A stretch of 64,000 nt of DNA from Cohnella sp. WQ 127256 (GCF_024519285.1 NZ_JAMZCY010000001.1:62001-126000), one strand, 5' to 3'; positions 37,113-46,983 are shown, counted from the stretch's first letter. Translations and numbers: made by a program. Notes: generated from the sequence alone by a model not told the origin.

Positions 37113-38549
37113 TTGAACATCGATGCAACATTGTACATTCCCGTAGGTATCGTTATTGTCGTTATTTTACTTATTATCGTATTTGCTTCTAGATATCGAA
37201 CCGTTAAAGCGGATGAGGCGATGATCGTCACGGGAGCGTTAACTCGGGATGGCATGAAAATTGTGAAAGCCGGAGGTACGTTCGTATGGCCAGTCGTGCA
37301 GAGTGCAACATTCCTCTCCTTGCAAGTTCAAACCGTTGAAGTGCATACACCTGAAGTGTATACCGTTCATGGTGTTCCCGTCATGGTTGATGGTGTAGCC
37401 CAAATTAAAATCAAAGGTGATCAGGAATCGATGGCTACTGCGGCGGAACAGTTTCTTGGTAAACCGGATGCGGAGCTGAAAGGAATTGCCACACAGACGA
37501 TGGAAGGACATCTGAGAGCGATTCTAGGTACGATGACGGTCGAGGACGTCTATAAGAACCGTGAAGAATTTGCTAGAAATGTACAGGAGGTTGCGGCAAG
37601 CGACTTAAACAAGATGGGCTTGCAGATTGTATCGTTTACGATTCGTGACGTTAGAGATAAGAATGGTTATTTGGATGCCCTTGGCCAGCCGCAGATCGCT
37701 TCGGTTAAGCGGGATGCGGAAATCGCTAAGGCGAATGCTTATCGTGATGAACAGGTGGCGAAGTCGAAGGCGTTGGAGGATGGCAAGAAGGCAGAGTTCA
37801 CCGCAGAGACGAACATCGCGGAAGCTCATAAGGCGATGGAAGTAAAGAAGGCAGCGTTTAAGCAGGAGCAGGACATGAAGAGGGCTGAGGCGGATCAAGC
37901 GTACAAACTACAGGAAGCGCGCACCATGCAATCCGTTAAGGCAGAGGAAATGCAAATTCAAGTTATCGAGCGGGAAAAGCAGATCGAGCTTGAGAGTAAG
38001 GAAATTGAACGTCGTGAACGGGAACTCGTGGCTACAGTGAAGAAGCAAGCGGAAGCGGAGCGGTTCGCACAGGAGCAGCGGGCAGAAGGCGATCGCTATC
38101 AAATAGAAGCGAAAGCAAAGGCGGAAGCGGAATCGGTCAGACTGTCTGGTAATGCGAATGCGGATAAAGAAAGGGCAGAAGGTACAGCGGAAGCAGATGT
38201 AATAAGGCTGAAAGGTTTAGCAGAAGCGGAAGCGAAGGACAAAATCGCAGATGCCCTTCGTAAGTATGGGGAAGCAGCTGTTATTGAGCTTATCGTAGAG
38301 AAGCTTCCCGAGATCGCAAGAGCGATTGCGGATCCCCTCTCGAAGACGGAGAAAATCGTCATTGTCGATGGTGGAGGTAGTGGTCCTAACGGAGGTGCAG
38401 GCAAAGTAACCGGTTATGTAACGGATTTGCTAGCTAAGATGCCGGAAACCGTGGGCGCGCTTACTGGAGTGGATGTTAACCAATGGCTTCGAAAGCTAGC
38501 GCAAGGTGACAATGCAGTTAAGAAAGATCAGGATCAAGTAGGTCAATAG
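37113..38549 (+). CDS. floT: flotillin FloT (YuaG)
   Basis: This 478-residue protein is anchored by an N-terminal helix (IPVGIVIVVILLIIVFASRY) and has a PHB/SPFH domain (about residues 30-200) and a long coiled coil rich in Ala/Glu/Lys (about 200-370) with EAEAKDKIADALRKYGEAA. Flotillins form membrane microdomains. TTG start with AGAGGAAGA about 7 nt upstream. Slightly shorter than B. subtilis FloT (about 509). A terminator follows. Confidence 0.92.
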   Translation: MNIDATLYIPVGIVIVVILLIIVFASRYRTVKADEAMIVTGALTRDGMKIVKAGGTFVWPVVQSATFLSLQVQTVEVHTPEVYTVHGVPVMVDGVAQIKIKGDQESMATAAEQFLGKPDAELKGIATQTMEGHLRAILGTMTVEDVYKNREEFARNVQEVAASDLNKMGLQIVSFTIRDVRDKNGYLDALGQPQIASVKRDAEIAKANAYRDEQVAKSKALEDGKKAEFTAETNIAEAHKAMEVKKAAFKQEQDMKRAEADQAYKLQEARTMQSVKAEEMQIQVIEREKQIELESKEIERRERELVATVKKQAEAERFAQEQRAEGDRYQIEAKAKAEAESVRLSGNANADKERAEGTAEADVIRLKGLAEAEAKDKIADALRKYGEAAVIELIVEKLPEIARAIADPLSKTEKIVIVDGGGSGPNGGAGKVTGYVTDLLAKMPETVGALTGVDVNQWLRKLAQGDNAVKKDQDQVGQ

Positions 38550-38560
38550 TATTAAAATTC

Positions 38561-38600
38561 GAACCACCCTCTCGCCTGAGGGTGGTTCTTTAGTATTGCT
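38561..38600 (+). terminator. terminator of yuaF-floT
   Basis: GAACCACCCTC and GAGGGTGGTTC form a perfect 11-bp stem with a 6-nt loop, followed by TTTAG and further T-rich sequence. Confidence 0.8.
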
Positions 38601-38720
38601 TTTTTATTATTAAAAAGATGATATTTTGATTGTTAGCAAGGGGAATGTTGATACATGTCGAATAATTACTAATATACACATAGACATAGAATTGTATCTC
38701 AGTGAACTAGGAGAATTTAT

Positions 38721-40316
38721 ATGCTGATCAAGAGGGGTATCAAGTTAAGATTTGCCGTTAATGCGCTTGTTCTAATTACAGTTATTGCCACCCTGATAAT
38801 AAGTTCGTTCATTGCGTACAGAAGCGAGAAACAATCGCTCACCCATATGACCTTTCAACTCAATCAAGTCTATACCGATAAAATTGCGGATACAGTGAAT
38901 TCGTTATTTATGAACATGAAGCAAAGCCTTGCAGTGACAGGGGAATTCGTCGCAAAGGACTTGAACAAGCCGAATATTTATGAGCAATTGGTCTTGTTTC
39001 AGCGTAGCAATACATCATTTAATTCTTTGTTCATTATCGATAAAGATGGGATCCTATTGTACCACTCTGACCCGGAGCAGAATGCCAAAGGGATCAAGAT
39101 TGTATCAGAAGGCACTAAAGAAGCGCTTAGAGAACAGCGACCTCTCATTTCAAAGCCATACATTAGTGCTACAACGAATAAGCTAATCGTCATGGTGAGT
39201 CAACCGCTTGTGGACGAAGAAGGACAATATTTGGGTTTTATTGGAGGGGCAATTCGGCTTCATGAAACGAATATTTTTCAAACTGTCCTTGGGAGCGTCC
39301 CTGACAATACGAATGGCTCTTACGCCTACGTGGTGAGTTCATCTGGCGAACTGCTGTACCATCCAGATCCAGATCGAATTGGAGAGAAGATTACTGGTAA
39401 TCCGGTTATAAATAATCTAATGGCAGGCAAAAGCGGAATACAGCGTATCGAGAACTCGCAGGGAGTGGACATGCTAGCAAGTTATTCTTACATTAAGGAA
39501 TCAGGATGGGGAATTGTTGCCCAAACTCCAACAGAGGTCGTATTATCTACAGCTCAGAAGCTGGTTATGAAGATGATGCTCTATATGTTGCCTGCACTAT
39601 TCGTTATTATGGCAGTGATCTATTGGATTGTCGGTAAGCTGTCGGATCCACTAGCTAAATTGGCAACATTCGCATCGATGCTGTCTCCGAATCATAGTGG
39701 TGGGGATGAGCTGCCTAGAATCGATTCCTTGAATTACGAAGCGAATGAGCTTCACAAAGCTCTTGGAAGAGCAGTACGACATTTCCGTTACCAGTTCGAT
39801 AGCTTGTCTATGGAAGCACAAACTGATCCGTTAACAGGATTATATAACCGCAGGACGTTAGATCGATTCATTAATAGCTGGATAGGTCAACGAAGTTCCT
39901 TTTCGATTATTCTTATGGATTTGGATCACTTTAAATTGGTCAATGATACTTATGGGCATAAGGTAGGGGACGAGGTGCTGAAGTTCTTGTCCACCTCCCT
40001 GAAAAGGCTACTAAGTGAAAATGATATCATATGTCGTTTCGGAGGCGAGGAATTCGTCGTGTTGGTTCCGAATGAGCAATTTGATATCGGTCTACAGAAA
40101 GCGGAGCTGATTCGTAGCTTCATGTCGGATACGGAAAGCCCTACCGGTACGAAGGTTACGTTATCAATCGGTTTGGCACATTATCCGGGAATGGCATTTA
40201 GTGCAGACCAGCTTTTCCGCAAAGCCGATGATGCATTATATCGTGCCAAGCATTCTGGGCGTAACAGAGTTGAAATTGCATCCTACGGGGCCGAACCCAT
40301 AGAGAAAGTACGTTAA
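38721..40316 (+). CDS. membrane diguanylate cyclase (dCache-GGDEF)
   Basis: This 531-residue protein has a membrane helix at residues 13-33, an extracellular dCache-type sensor (about 40-280), a second helix (MLYMLPALFVIMAVIYWIVG), a HAMP-like linker and a GGDEF domain at about 365-520. The active site is FGGEEFV, and the DPLTGLYNRRTLD and DLDHFKLVNDTYGH motifs are intact. It would make cyclic di-GMP in response to an outside signal. A GGAG site precedes the ATG. Two HD-GYP phosphodiesterases are elsewhere in the window. Confidence 0.92.
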   Translation: MLIKRGIKLRFAVNALVLITVIATLIISSFIAYRSEKQSLTHMTFQLNQVYTDKIADTVNSLFMNMKQSLAVTGEFVAKDLNKPNIYEQLVLFQRSNTSFNSLFIIDKDGILLYHSDPEQNAKGIKIVSEGTKEALREQRPLISKPYISATTNKLIVMVSQPLVDEEGQYLGFIGGAIRLHETNIFQTVLGSVPDNTNGSYAYVVSSSGELLYHPDPDRIGEKITGNPVINNLMAGKSGIQRIENSQGVDMLASYSYIKESGWGIVAQTPTEVVLSTAQKLVMKMMLYMLPALFVIMAVIYWIVGKLSDPLAKLATFASMLSPNHSGGDELPRIDSLNYEANELHKALGRAVRHFRYQFDSLSMEAQTDPLTGLYNRRTLDRFINSWIGQRSSFSIILMDLDHFKLVNDTYGHKVGDEVLKFLSTSLKRLLSENDIICRFGGEEFVVLVPNEQFDIGLQKAELIRSFMSDTESPTGTKVTLSIGLAHYPGMAFSADQLFRKADDALYRAKHSGRNRVEIASYGAEPIEKVR

Positions 40317-40374
40317 ACAGCAAAGAGGCATGAATGACAATCCTTCATTCATGCCTCTTTGCTGTTTTGAGGAT
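40315..40374. terminator. terminator between convergent genes (cyclase / NlpC)
   Basis: AAACAGCAAAGAGGCATGAATGA pairs in full with its complement around a 6-nt loop; T and A flanks suit both directions. Confidence 0.88.
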
Positions 40375-40388
40375 GGTTGTCCCATGGA

Positions 40389-40904
40389 CTAGAGAACTCG
40401 TCGCGCAGTTACATAGGTTTTATCCCAAGTGCTTCCTGCGAACTTCGAGATTGTAACGCCAATTCCTACTCTATAAGTATGAAGCAACTGACCATTCCCG
40501 ATATAAATACTTACGTGGTTGATTACACCATCCCGATTCGTATCGGAGAACACAAGATCGCCCGGCTGTAACTGACTTTTGGAAACATATTTACCTGCTT
40601 TGGCTTGCTGTTTAGAAGAGCGAGGCAGATTGATTCCACTTTTTTTGTACACGTATTGGGTAAAGGAAGAACAGTCAAATGAACTCACATTACCTGTTTT
40701 GGCGCCAAATTTATAAGGTACCCCGAGGAATTGCTTGCCCGTCGAGATGATTTTGCTCGCTGTGGAAGTCGTAGTAGCTGCATAAGCAGACGGGGCAGGT
40801 AGAGTCACGCTTGCAGCAGCAAATAGCATGGTAAAGCTAAGACTTGTCCCAATGATTAACTTACTGATGCGGCTCTTCGTAAAAGTATTCATAAAGGTAT
40901 TCAT
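40389..40904 (-). CDS. secreted NlpC/P60 peptidoglycan hydrolase
   Basis: This 171-residue protein is a minimal NlpC/P60 endopeptidase with an N-terminal signal peptide (LIIGTSLSFTMLFAAASVTL, cleavage near SAYAA). The catalytic Cys is in FDCSSFTQYVY and the His in INHVSIYIGNG; a third His is in LLHTY. It would cut peptide stems or bridges in the wall outside the cell. AGGAGG lies 8 nt before the ATG. It resembles the C-terminal part of the lipoprotein at 17972. Confidence 0.92.
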   Translation of the reverse strand: MNTFMNTFTKSRISKLIIGTSLSFTMLFAAASVTLPAPSAYAATTTSTASKIISTGKQFLGVPYKFGAKTGNVSSFDCSSFTQYVYKKSGINLPRSSKQQAKAGKYVSKSQLQPGDLVFSDTNRDGVINHVSIYIGNGQLLHTYRVGIGVTISKFAGSTWDKTYVTARRVL

Positions 40905-41097
40905 ATAAAAGTCCTCCTAGAAAATCGTATTCTGGTGATCACCTGCAACAAACACTATCACAAATAAAATGAGACATGATTTTCCAAGGTTTCAATTTTC
41001 CGCGGCACCCTTAGCCATTTCATCGATTATGAAAAAACGATGAGAATCTCCACACGGGATTCACATCTTGTTAAGGAAATAGATAGGTATGTAAACA

Positions 41098-41143
41098 AAA
41101 AGGCAGTCCCAGCAGGCTTTTAAGCTCCTGTTGAGACTGCCTT
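41098..41143 (-). terminator. terminator of the GT4 gene
   Basis: AAAAGGCAGTC pairs with GACTGCCTTTT, with an inner CAGGAGC/GCCTG stem, just after the gene stop on the minus strand. Confidence 0.8.
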
Positions 41144-42247
41144 TTATTTGTGTAAACTGACGTATATTTTACTAAGCCGTTTAGCAGATGCCCCCCAACT
41201 GAACTGCTTTAAGCAATCTTGTCTTGCATGGATCGACATCCGTTTTCTTGTGCTGCTTTCTTTAATAAGTCTCGTAATCGCTCTGGCGAACGCTTGGGGT
41301 TGATGGTAGTCATTAATCAATATTCCATTCCGATTATGTTTCACGATTTCTTTGATTCCACCATTTTTTGAGGCAATAACAGGCAGACCAGATGACATCG
41401 CTTCTACATTTACTAAGCCGAAAGCCTCGTGCTGCTGTGAGGGGCACACGAATACATCCGCTTGTCGATACACTTTATGGATTCGACTATGGGGAACAGT
41501 GCCTAGAAAGTGGGTATTGACTCGAAGCTTACGGGAAAGGGAGCGCATGCTGTTCAGGTAATTTGATCTTGAAGAGCCTGTGCCTCCAGCGATGGTCACA
41601 CGAATCGGCTTGGAAGTTGTGGACTGCGCTAACTTTACGGCCTTAAGTAGAACAGGGACACCTTTACGCGGAATAACTCTTCCGGCGAACAGAACACGGA
41701 AAACACCGTTTTTTCTGGCTTGCATAGCAGGAGAAAACCGATTAGTATCAACACCTAGCCACACTTTACGAATTCGCTTTGCAGTGCCGGGAAACCTATC
41801 TGATAGCTGTTGTTTCAACGAGGCGCTATTGGCAATAATAACATCCGCCTTCGTCAAGCCTCTTGCGGCAGTTGCACGCGAAGCATACGGTGAACTAACA
41901 AAGGTCAAGGAATGTAGAAAGAGAGAAATTGGAGTGCCTTTAAGAATCTGCTTCAAAGGTTCAATGAAACGAGGGCGATTATCGACTTGGACGAAATCGA
42001 ATCGCTTGCCCTTAATGAAGCTTTTGACATGGGACAAGTAGGTCATCGCGCTTCCGGTGGGTACACGGTAAATGTGAACCCCATCGATTACGGAGTGCCG
42101 CGGGTAACGGGAATGTGCACGGCTAACGATTGTGACGCGATGCATTTTTGCTAACCGTTTGGCAATGGCTAGTATCGTAATTTCGACTGATCCTCCCAGG
42201 ATGGGGGGGACTGGAATTTGTTCAGGGGCTACAATTAAAACGTGCAT
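41144..42247 (-). CDS. GT4 glycosyltransferase, YtcC-like
   Basis: This 367-residue enzyme has a GT-B fold with the N-terminal LIVAPEQIPVPPILGGSVE loop and the C-terminal donor site (VLFAGRVIPRKGVPVLL and SQQHEAFGLVNVEAMSSGLPVIA). It would transfer a sugar, acceptor unknown. ATG 42247 has AGGTG 7 nt upstream. It lies near the yheC/yheD array but is split from it by a plus-strand gene. YtcC-type enzymes of Bacilli are sporulation genes, which is suggestive only. Confidence 0.85.
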   Translation of the reverse strand: MHVLIVAPEQIPVPPILGGSVEITILAIAKRLAKMHRVTIVSRAHSRYPRHSVIDGVHIYRVPTGSAMTYLSHVKSFIKGKRFDFVQVDNRPRFIEPLKQILKGTPISLFLHSLTFVSSPYASRATAARGLTKADVIIANSASLKQQLSDRFPGTAKRIRKVWLGVDTNRFSPAMQARKNGVFRVLFAGRVIPRKGVPVLLKAVKLAQSTTSKPIRVTIAGGTGSSRSNYLNSMRSLSRKLRVNTHFLGTVPHSRIHKVYRQADVFVCPSQQHEAFGLVNVEAMSSGLPVIASKNGGIKEIVKHNRNGILINDYHQPQAFARAITRLIKESSTRKRMSIHARQDCLKQFSWGASAKRLSKIYVSLHK

Positions 42248-42404
42248 GTACAAACACCTACTCCGTTATATTTTTACATATGACAACAATTCAAAATATG
42301 TATGAAGTGCTTAAATATCTTGAGGCATGTGTCATCTAGGAATGATTCTTTTGATGATCAGCAATATAAGGTATGATGGAAGAAAAACATCAAGGGAGAT
42401 CATC

Positions 42405-43082
42405 ATGAGAGAAATGAAATCAGATCACGTACCCCAAGCCATTATTTTCGATCTAGACGGTACATTATTCCAAACAGAAACACTTTTAGTAACCGTTCAT
42501 AAGCGGGTGTTTGAGACGCTTGCTAAGGAAGGATTATATGAGAAGCCATTACCTTCAATTGATCTCCTCTTGGGGTCGCTTGGTATGCTTCTGTCAGATA
42601 TATGGCAGCGTGTAATGCCAGATGGCTCACCAGCAGCGCATGACCGTGCAAACGAGCTATTGCTGCAATACGAGATGGAAGAATTAGCGAATGGATGCGG
42701 TCATTTGTACCCAGGGGTTAGTGATACATTACGTGAGCTACATAGTCGGGGCATCCGATTATTCATTGCTAGCAATGGGCTGGAGGAATATGTGAAAGGC
42801 GTTCCCAAGCTGAGAGAGATAGGCGATTTGTTCGAAGCGATGTACAGTGCTGGTCAATTTGCAACGACAACGAAGGTGGATTTGGTCCGTCAGTTACTTG
42901 ATACGTATGAAGTCAATGATGCATGGATGGTGGGGGACCGTTCTTCCGATGTAGAAGCAGGTCAAAGTAACGGCTTGTTCGTCGTCGGCTGCGATTACGC
43001 GGGGTTTCGACGCGAAGGCGAGCTAGATGGATCGGATGCCTTAATCCAGACATTCCCAGAGCTGTTGAAGCTATTGCCTTAA
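42405..43082 (+). CDS. HAD-superfamily phosphatase
   Basis: This 225-residue cytosolic protein has the HAD motifs DLDGTLFQTE (nucleophile Asp), FIASNG (motif II), and GDRSSDVEAG (motif IV), with a helical cap. It resembles phosphoglycolate phosphatase-like or pyrophosphatase PpaX-type enzymes, but the substrate cannot be named. ATG 42405 has AAGGGAGA upstream. A terminator follows. Confidence 0.88.
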   Translation: MREMKSDHVPQAIIFDLDGTLFQTETLLVTVHKRVFETLAKEGLYEKPLPSIDLLLGSLGMLLSDIWQRVMPDGSPAAHDRANELLLQYEMEELANGCGHLYPGVSDTLRELHSRGIRLFIASNGLEEYVKGVPKLREIGDLFEAMYSAGQFATTTKVDLVRQLLDTYEVNDAWMVGDRSSDVEAGQSNGLFVVGCDYAGFRREGELDGSDALIQTFPELLKLLP

Positions 43083-43097
43083 TTGCTAGTAAACAAA

Positions 43098-43148
43098 CGA
43101 CAGGGGCTAACTCGCAGGTCTTAACGACCTTTCGAGATAGCCCCTTCG
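43098..43148. terminator. terminator between HAD and YheC/D genes
   Basis: AGGGGCTA-CTCG-GGTC pairs with GACC-CGAG-TAGCCCCT; flanks are mixed A/T. Confidence 0.65.
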
Positions 43149-43151
43149 TTG

Positions 43152-44357
43152 TTAGTACACATCATTGGAAGATTCAGCATACACGCCATTCGTACGGTCA
43201 CGCTCTGCCTTCAATAGCTGTTCGAACTCTAAGACGGCAGATGATTTCTCACTTCGAGATTCTTTTTTTTGTCGATAGGACCATAGCCCATATTCGATGG
43301 GGCGCAGTATCGCTTTATGATATACCTCACGCTCACCCGCTTGCTTAAATACTTCACGGGATGGCTTTGGATTGACCTCGATCAGCCACACTTTACCACT
43401 TCTATCGATCGCAAGATCAAGCGCTAATTCGCATAACGCGCCATAAGTGGATTCCAAATGGCGAGCAACATTTAAGCTGAAGTTTTCTGCAGTTTCACGA
43501 ATTTGCGAAAGAGTGGATTCGTTACCGATCCACTGTCGAAGCAAGGAATTCATAGGTGCTGCTTCTCCTCCGCCATGCAAGTTAGACGTAATACTGCGAA
43601 GAGGTCCAACACGTCCTGCACATCCTGTAACTTCCCAAACGCCTGAACCATTTTTCTGTACGAGCATTCTATAGTCATGTATTCGGCCACTCGGTAATTT
43701 AATGTTGAGTCCTTGCTGAACGATGTAACGGTCATCGTGCATATCCCACTGCCCGAGAGCGGAGGTAAGACCACTTCTTGATACACGACGCGGTTCAACG
43801 ATGCTTCTAGAATGATTGCGACCTTGTAGAAGGAATGTGCCGTCCTTACTGCGATCGATTCGGAGTATTCCACGACCTCCGGTTCCGTTAATAGGTTTGA
43901 AGTAAACCGTTTGAAACTTCTTCAGCATGGACAAAACATCATCTGGGGATTGGTATAGTTTCGTAAAGGGCAAGTGAGAACGAAAGGAAGCTACTTTACC
44001 TAGCGTACGATATACGGTCCATTTGTTGCGCAGAGGACGATTAAGGAACAAGAGGTGAGAATATCGCTTACGGAAAGCTAGAAGCTGCTGGAAGCGATGG
44101 CTTCTTTGGATGCGGCAACGATCATAGATGACATTGGGGAAATTGATCCAACGCCTTCCCCATTTTTTTGATTCTGGATCATAGAGTAACGCATGGATTT
44201 TCCCATTCTTGTCATCTACATCTTGTGGTGTAAACACAAATACGGATATTCCGATCCGTTTGCCCGCAGCAATCATTTTCTCATAGACGGGTCTTTCTTC
44301 TAATACCTTGGAATCATTTAAATATAAAGTTAGTATACCGAGTACGGGCTTTGCCAT
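43152..44357 (-). CDS. YheC/YheD-type ATP-grasp spore coat protein (short form)
   Basis: This 401-residue protein is the last of five paralogs. It lacks the N-terminal extra domain of the long forms. The ATP-grasp core has GRGILRI, HDYRMLVQKNG, the Asp of LALDLAID and the metal-binding Glu-x-Asn in EVNPKPSRE. GGAGGTGAA lies 9 nt before the ATG. YheC/YheD are linked to the spore coat in B. subtilis; the substrate they ligate is unknown. Confidence 0.85.
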   Translation of the reverse strand: MAKPVLGILTLYLNDSKVLEERPVYEKMIAAGKRIGISVFVFTPQDVDDKNGKIHALLYDPESKKWGRRWINFPNVIYDRCRIQRSHRFQQLLAFRKRYSHLLFLNRPLRNKWTVYRTLGKVASFRSHLPFTKLYQSPDDVLSMLKKFQTVYFKPINGTGGRGILRIDRSKDGTFLLQGRNHSRSIVEPRRVSRSGLTSALGQWDMHDDRYIVQQGLNIKLPSGRIHDYRMLVQKNGSGVWEVTGCAGRVGPLRSITSNLHGGGEAAPMNSLLRQWIGNESTLSQIRETAENFSLNVARHLESTYGALCELALDLAIDRSGKVWLIEVNPKPSREVFKQAGEREVYHKAILRPIEYGLWSYRQKKESRSEKSSAVLEFEQLLKAERDRTNGVYAESSNDVY

Positions 44358-44440
44358 AAAATATTCACCTCCATGCCGACAAAGCCGGCTTGGAGATGAT
44401 GGAGCCGCAGCAACGGAAGGCTGATTTCACATTCACTAGC

Positions 44441-45604
44441 TTACGCCTCCCTTAATTCTTGCTTCTTACGATGCAAATAAAGACTATATTGGAAAATTCG
44501 TTCGAGCGACTTATTTCGAATATGCAGCTCATCGAACTTCATGGGCTTGGAATTGGCTTCAAAAAACCACACATGACCCGTCGTATCCACACCAAGATCC
44601 ATGGACATCTCGCACAAGCGAGAATGTGCCGAACGTTCGATTTGCTTAGCTAAAGTAAGCGTCGTGCTTCGAACCTTTCCGAGTACTTTACCCGTTTTCT
44701 CTTTGCCGAATATAGATAAGAGCAGCTTCTCCGGATCGTCGATATACCCTCCACGAGGGACATGGGTTGTAATGCTGGAATCACCCGCTACTCGTGCTCC
44801 AATGCCGGATAACTCCCATTGTCCGATACCGTTCTTCTGTATGAGCGCTCTTAGATCGAAGGGGCGATTGTTTGCTGTGGCAAGTGCTATGCCTTGCTGG
44901 GCAATATAAGGTTCTCCGAGAACATCGGATTGTCTGACCACTCGATCCCACAACCGCTTCATCGTCCCTGATCGATAAGTGCGACTCCCTTTTTCCTCTT
45001 GAATTTGCAAACGGTAGGGTAGCTTTTTCTCAGGCTGCACCGTCACAGTCATGATTCCGACGCCCGCTTTGCCGCGGACCGGCTTCAAATAGAGTAATTG
45101 ATGTTTCTTTAGAAGATTGGACAAGGAAATGGCATCCGTCAATCTCTTCGTTTCCGGAATGTATGGCTTTGTTAACTTATTATCGTTAAGCCATTGAAAC
45201 AGGGACCATTTGTTGAAAAAGCGGCGATTGAATAGGCGGATATCCGTTTGCTTCGATAAAGCGGCTAGTTTTTTTTTCACTCGAGGCAGTCGCTCGTCCT
45301 CTCGTTGTGGGATTCGATTGTAGACGATACTTGGGCGAGGAAACCATGACTGCACCCAAGTCTCATCTTCGTTTCGAAATGTAAATCCAAGAACCCGTGC
45401 TGCATGAAGCTTCAAGTTCTTAACCGTAAGGACATAGGTAACGATACCCATCTGCTGACCTGTATTAATCAAATCAATGAAATTACTCCGATTGCCACGG
45501 AACAATTGAATGTTATCATCAATGGTAAGAATCGCGACGACCGGTTTCTCGGTCGTCGCTTCCACTATACTCGGATTCGCTGAGGGAGGCTGCGGAATGA
45601 TCAA
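44441..45604 (-). CDS. YheC/YheD-type ATP-grasp spore coat protein (short form)
   Basis: This 387-residue short-form paralog has GVGIMTV, RPFDLRALIQKNG, MSMDLGVD and EANSKPM. Its TTG start overlaps the upstream stop (4 nt) and has AGGAGG 8 nt upstream. It is translated with the gene before it. The ATP-grasp residues are kept, so activity is likely; what it joins is not known. Confidence 0.85.
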   Translation of the reverse strand: MIIPQPPSANPSIVEATTEKPVVAILTIDDNIQLFRGNRSNFIDLINTGQQMGIVTYVLTVKNLKLHAARVLGFTFRNEDETWVQSWFPRPSIVYNRIPQREDERLPRVKKKLAALSKQTDIRLFNRRFFNKWSLFQWLNDNKLTKPYIPETKRLTDAISLSNLLKKHQLLYLKPVRGKAGVGIMTVTVQPEKKLPYRLQIQEEKGSRTYRSGTMKRLWDRVVRQSDVLGEPYIAQQGIALATANNRPFDLRALIQKNGIGQWELSGIGARVAGDSSITTHVPRGGYIDDPEKLLLSIFGKEKTGKVLGKVRSTTLTLAKQIERSAHSRLCEMSMDLGVDTTGHVWFFEANSKPMKFDELHIRNKSLERIFQYSLYLHRKKQELREA

Positions 45605-46983
45605 GCTTCATCCCTCCTGCGAAATTTACTCAAATAGAGACAGTGATCGAGTATATATTCGAGCGAAGCTTTACCCTGCTCCTTTAATGCTGGATGCTTG
45701 AAGATGGATCTACCAGGCTTGGCATTTGCCTCGAACATCCAAACAGCACTATCCCGATCAATACCGATATCGAGACCTAGCTCACCAAGCTGATGCGGAT
45801 AGTTCCGTTCGATGGCTTCAGATAGCTTGATAGCTACACTCTTGGCATCCTTTAGCACTTCTTCTGATTTGTCTCCGAATGTTCGGCTTAGTGCTTGCTC
45901 CGGAGTCATGAGAGAACCGCCGTTCTTGATATGAGTCGTAACGCTGCCGCGACCCGCCTTCTTAGCGCCAATTCCGGCAACGACCCATTCATTGTTGCCA
46001 TCCTTATGCATGTGAAACCGGAAATCAATCGGACAGTTATCGATTTCGACCAATCGAATCCCTTGTTGTACGACGTAATTGCTAATCGTTCCACCATGTC
46101 TCGCTCGGAGCATTTTCATTAGGCTATTGAAATTACTAAAGCGTAACAGCACATTGCCGCCGTTTCGACGATAGCGGACAAAGTATCCTTTGCGAGGATG
46201 GTAGGTAAGCCGATATATTCCAGCACCTAGACTGCCAGCGGATGGCTTGTAATAGAGAAACTGGTGCTTCTCCAGAAGCTCTTTGATTTTCTCTGGAGTT
46301 GGGTTGTTAACGGACTCCGGTAAATGCTTTAATGCTTCTACGTCGTTATCCAGAAGGCTATATACATCCGATTTATTGAAGAAGCTCCAGTTGAAGAATG
46401 GGATCCGTTTTTTGACGAATCGCTCGCGCAGGCTAGTCATCGCGGAGCCTGTTTCAGCGCGTCTGCTCGGAAGCCGATTATACACGACATCGGGTAACGG
46501 AACGACTCGCCGAGTCCAGCCACCACCGCCATCGAGGAACCAACCATGGATCGTTTCCTGCTGCCAGTTAATATCACGAGGGGTGAAGGCGAAGAAATAA
46601 GCTTTTTTCTGTCCAAGCTGAAGTAACTGTTTAACAAACCCTGTTCGTTCTCCGAATGGAGCTGTTGACGAGCGGGTACCACTACCACTATCGGTTAGGA
46701 CTCCGATGAGCGGCCCTAGTTGAATTTCTTCGCCTTCGTCATTAGCCAAATACACGTTACCCGATTTAGGAATTCTTACGGAACGTCGAAGCCCAGCAGA
46801 CATATAGACATGATGACCCTTACGTTTAATGGTCCGCACCGTGGCGGGTACGATGTCGTTGCCGAGCTTGACATTCACCGATTTGCGTCCGCCCAGTTTG
46901 AGCAGCTTCGCAAGCGGGCTGGAGAACCATACGATACGTTCCGGCTGCTGTGTGAAATGGACGTTACAAATGGTCAAACTCAT
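45601..46983 (-). CDS. YheC/YheD-type ATP-grasp spore coat protein (long form)
   Basis: This 460-residue long-form paralog has an N-terminal about 105-residue beta-rich domain before LGPLIGVL, then the ATP-grasp core with SLGAGIYRL, CPIDFRFHMHKDG, LGLDIGID and EANAKPGRS. GGGAGGGTAA lies before the ATG. The start overlaps the upstream gene by 20 nt. Function is probably ATP-dependent ligation in the spore coat. Confidence 0.85.
   Translation of the reverse strand: MSLTICNVHFTQQPERIVWFSSPLAKLLKLGGRKSVNVKLGNDIVPATVRTIKRKGHHVYMSAGLRRSVRIPKSGNVYLANDEGEEIQLGPLIGVLTDSGSGTRSSTAPFGERTGFVKQLLQLGQKKAYFFAFTPRDINWQQETIHGWFLDGGGGWTRRVVPLPDVVYNRLPSRRAETGSAMTSLRERFVKKRIPFFNWSFFNKSDVYSLLDNDVEALKHLPESVNNPTPEKIKELLEKHQFLYYKPSAGSLGAGIYRLTYHPRKGYFVRYRRNGGNVLLRFSNFNSLMKMLRARHGGTISNYVVQQGIRLVEIDNCPIDFRFHMHKDGNNEWVVAGIGAKKAGRGSVTTHIKNGGSLMTPEQALSRTFGDKSEEVLKDAKSVAIKLSEAIERNYPHQLGELGLDIGIDRDSAVWMFEANAKPGRSIFKHPALKEQGKASLEYILDHCLYLSKFRRRDEA

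Noticed and set aside
40905..41097. Possible c-di-AMP (ydaO) riboswitch before the NlpC/P60 gene
   Set aside because: Such riboswitches often precede NlpC/P60 genes, but I could not match the conserved ydaO blocks here.
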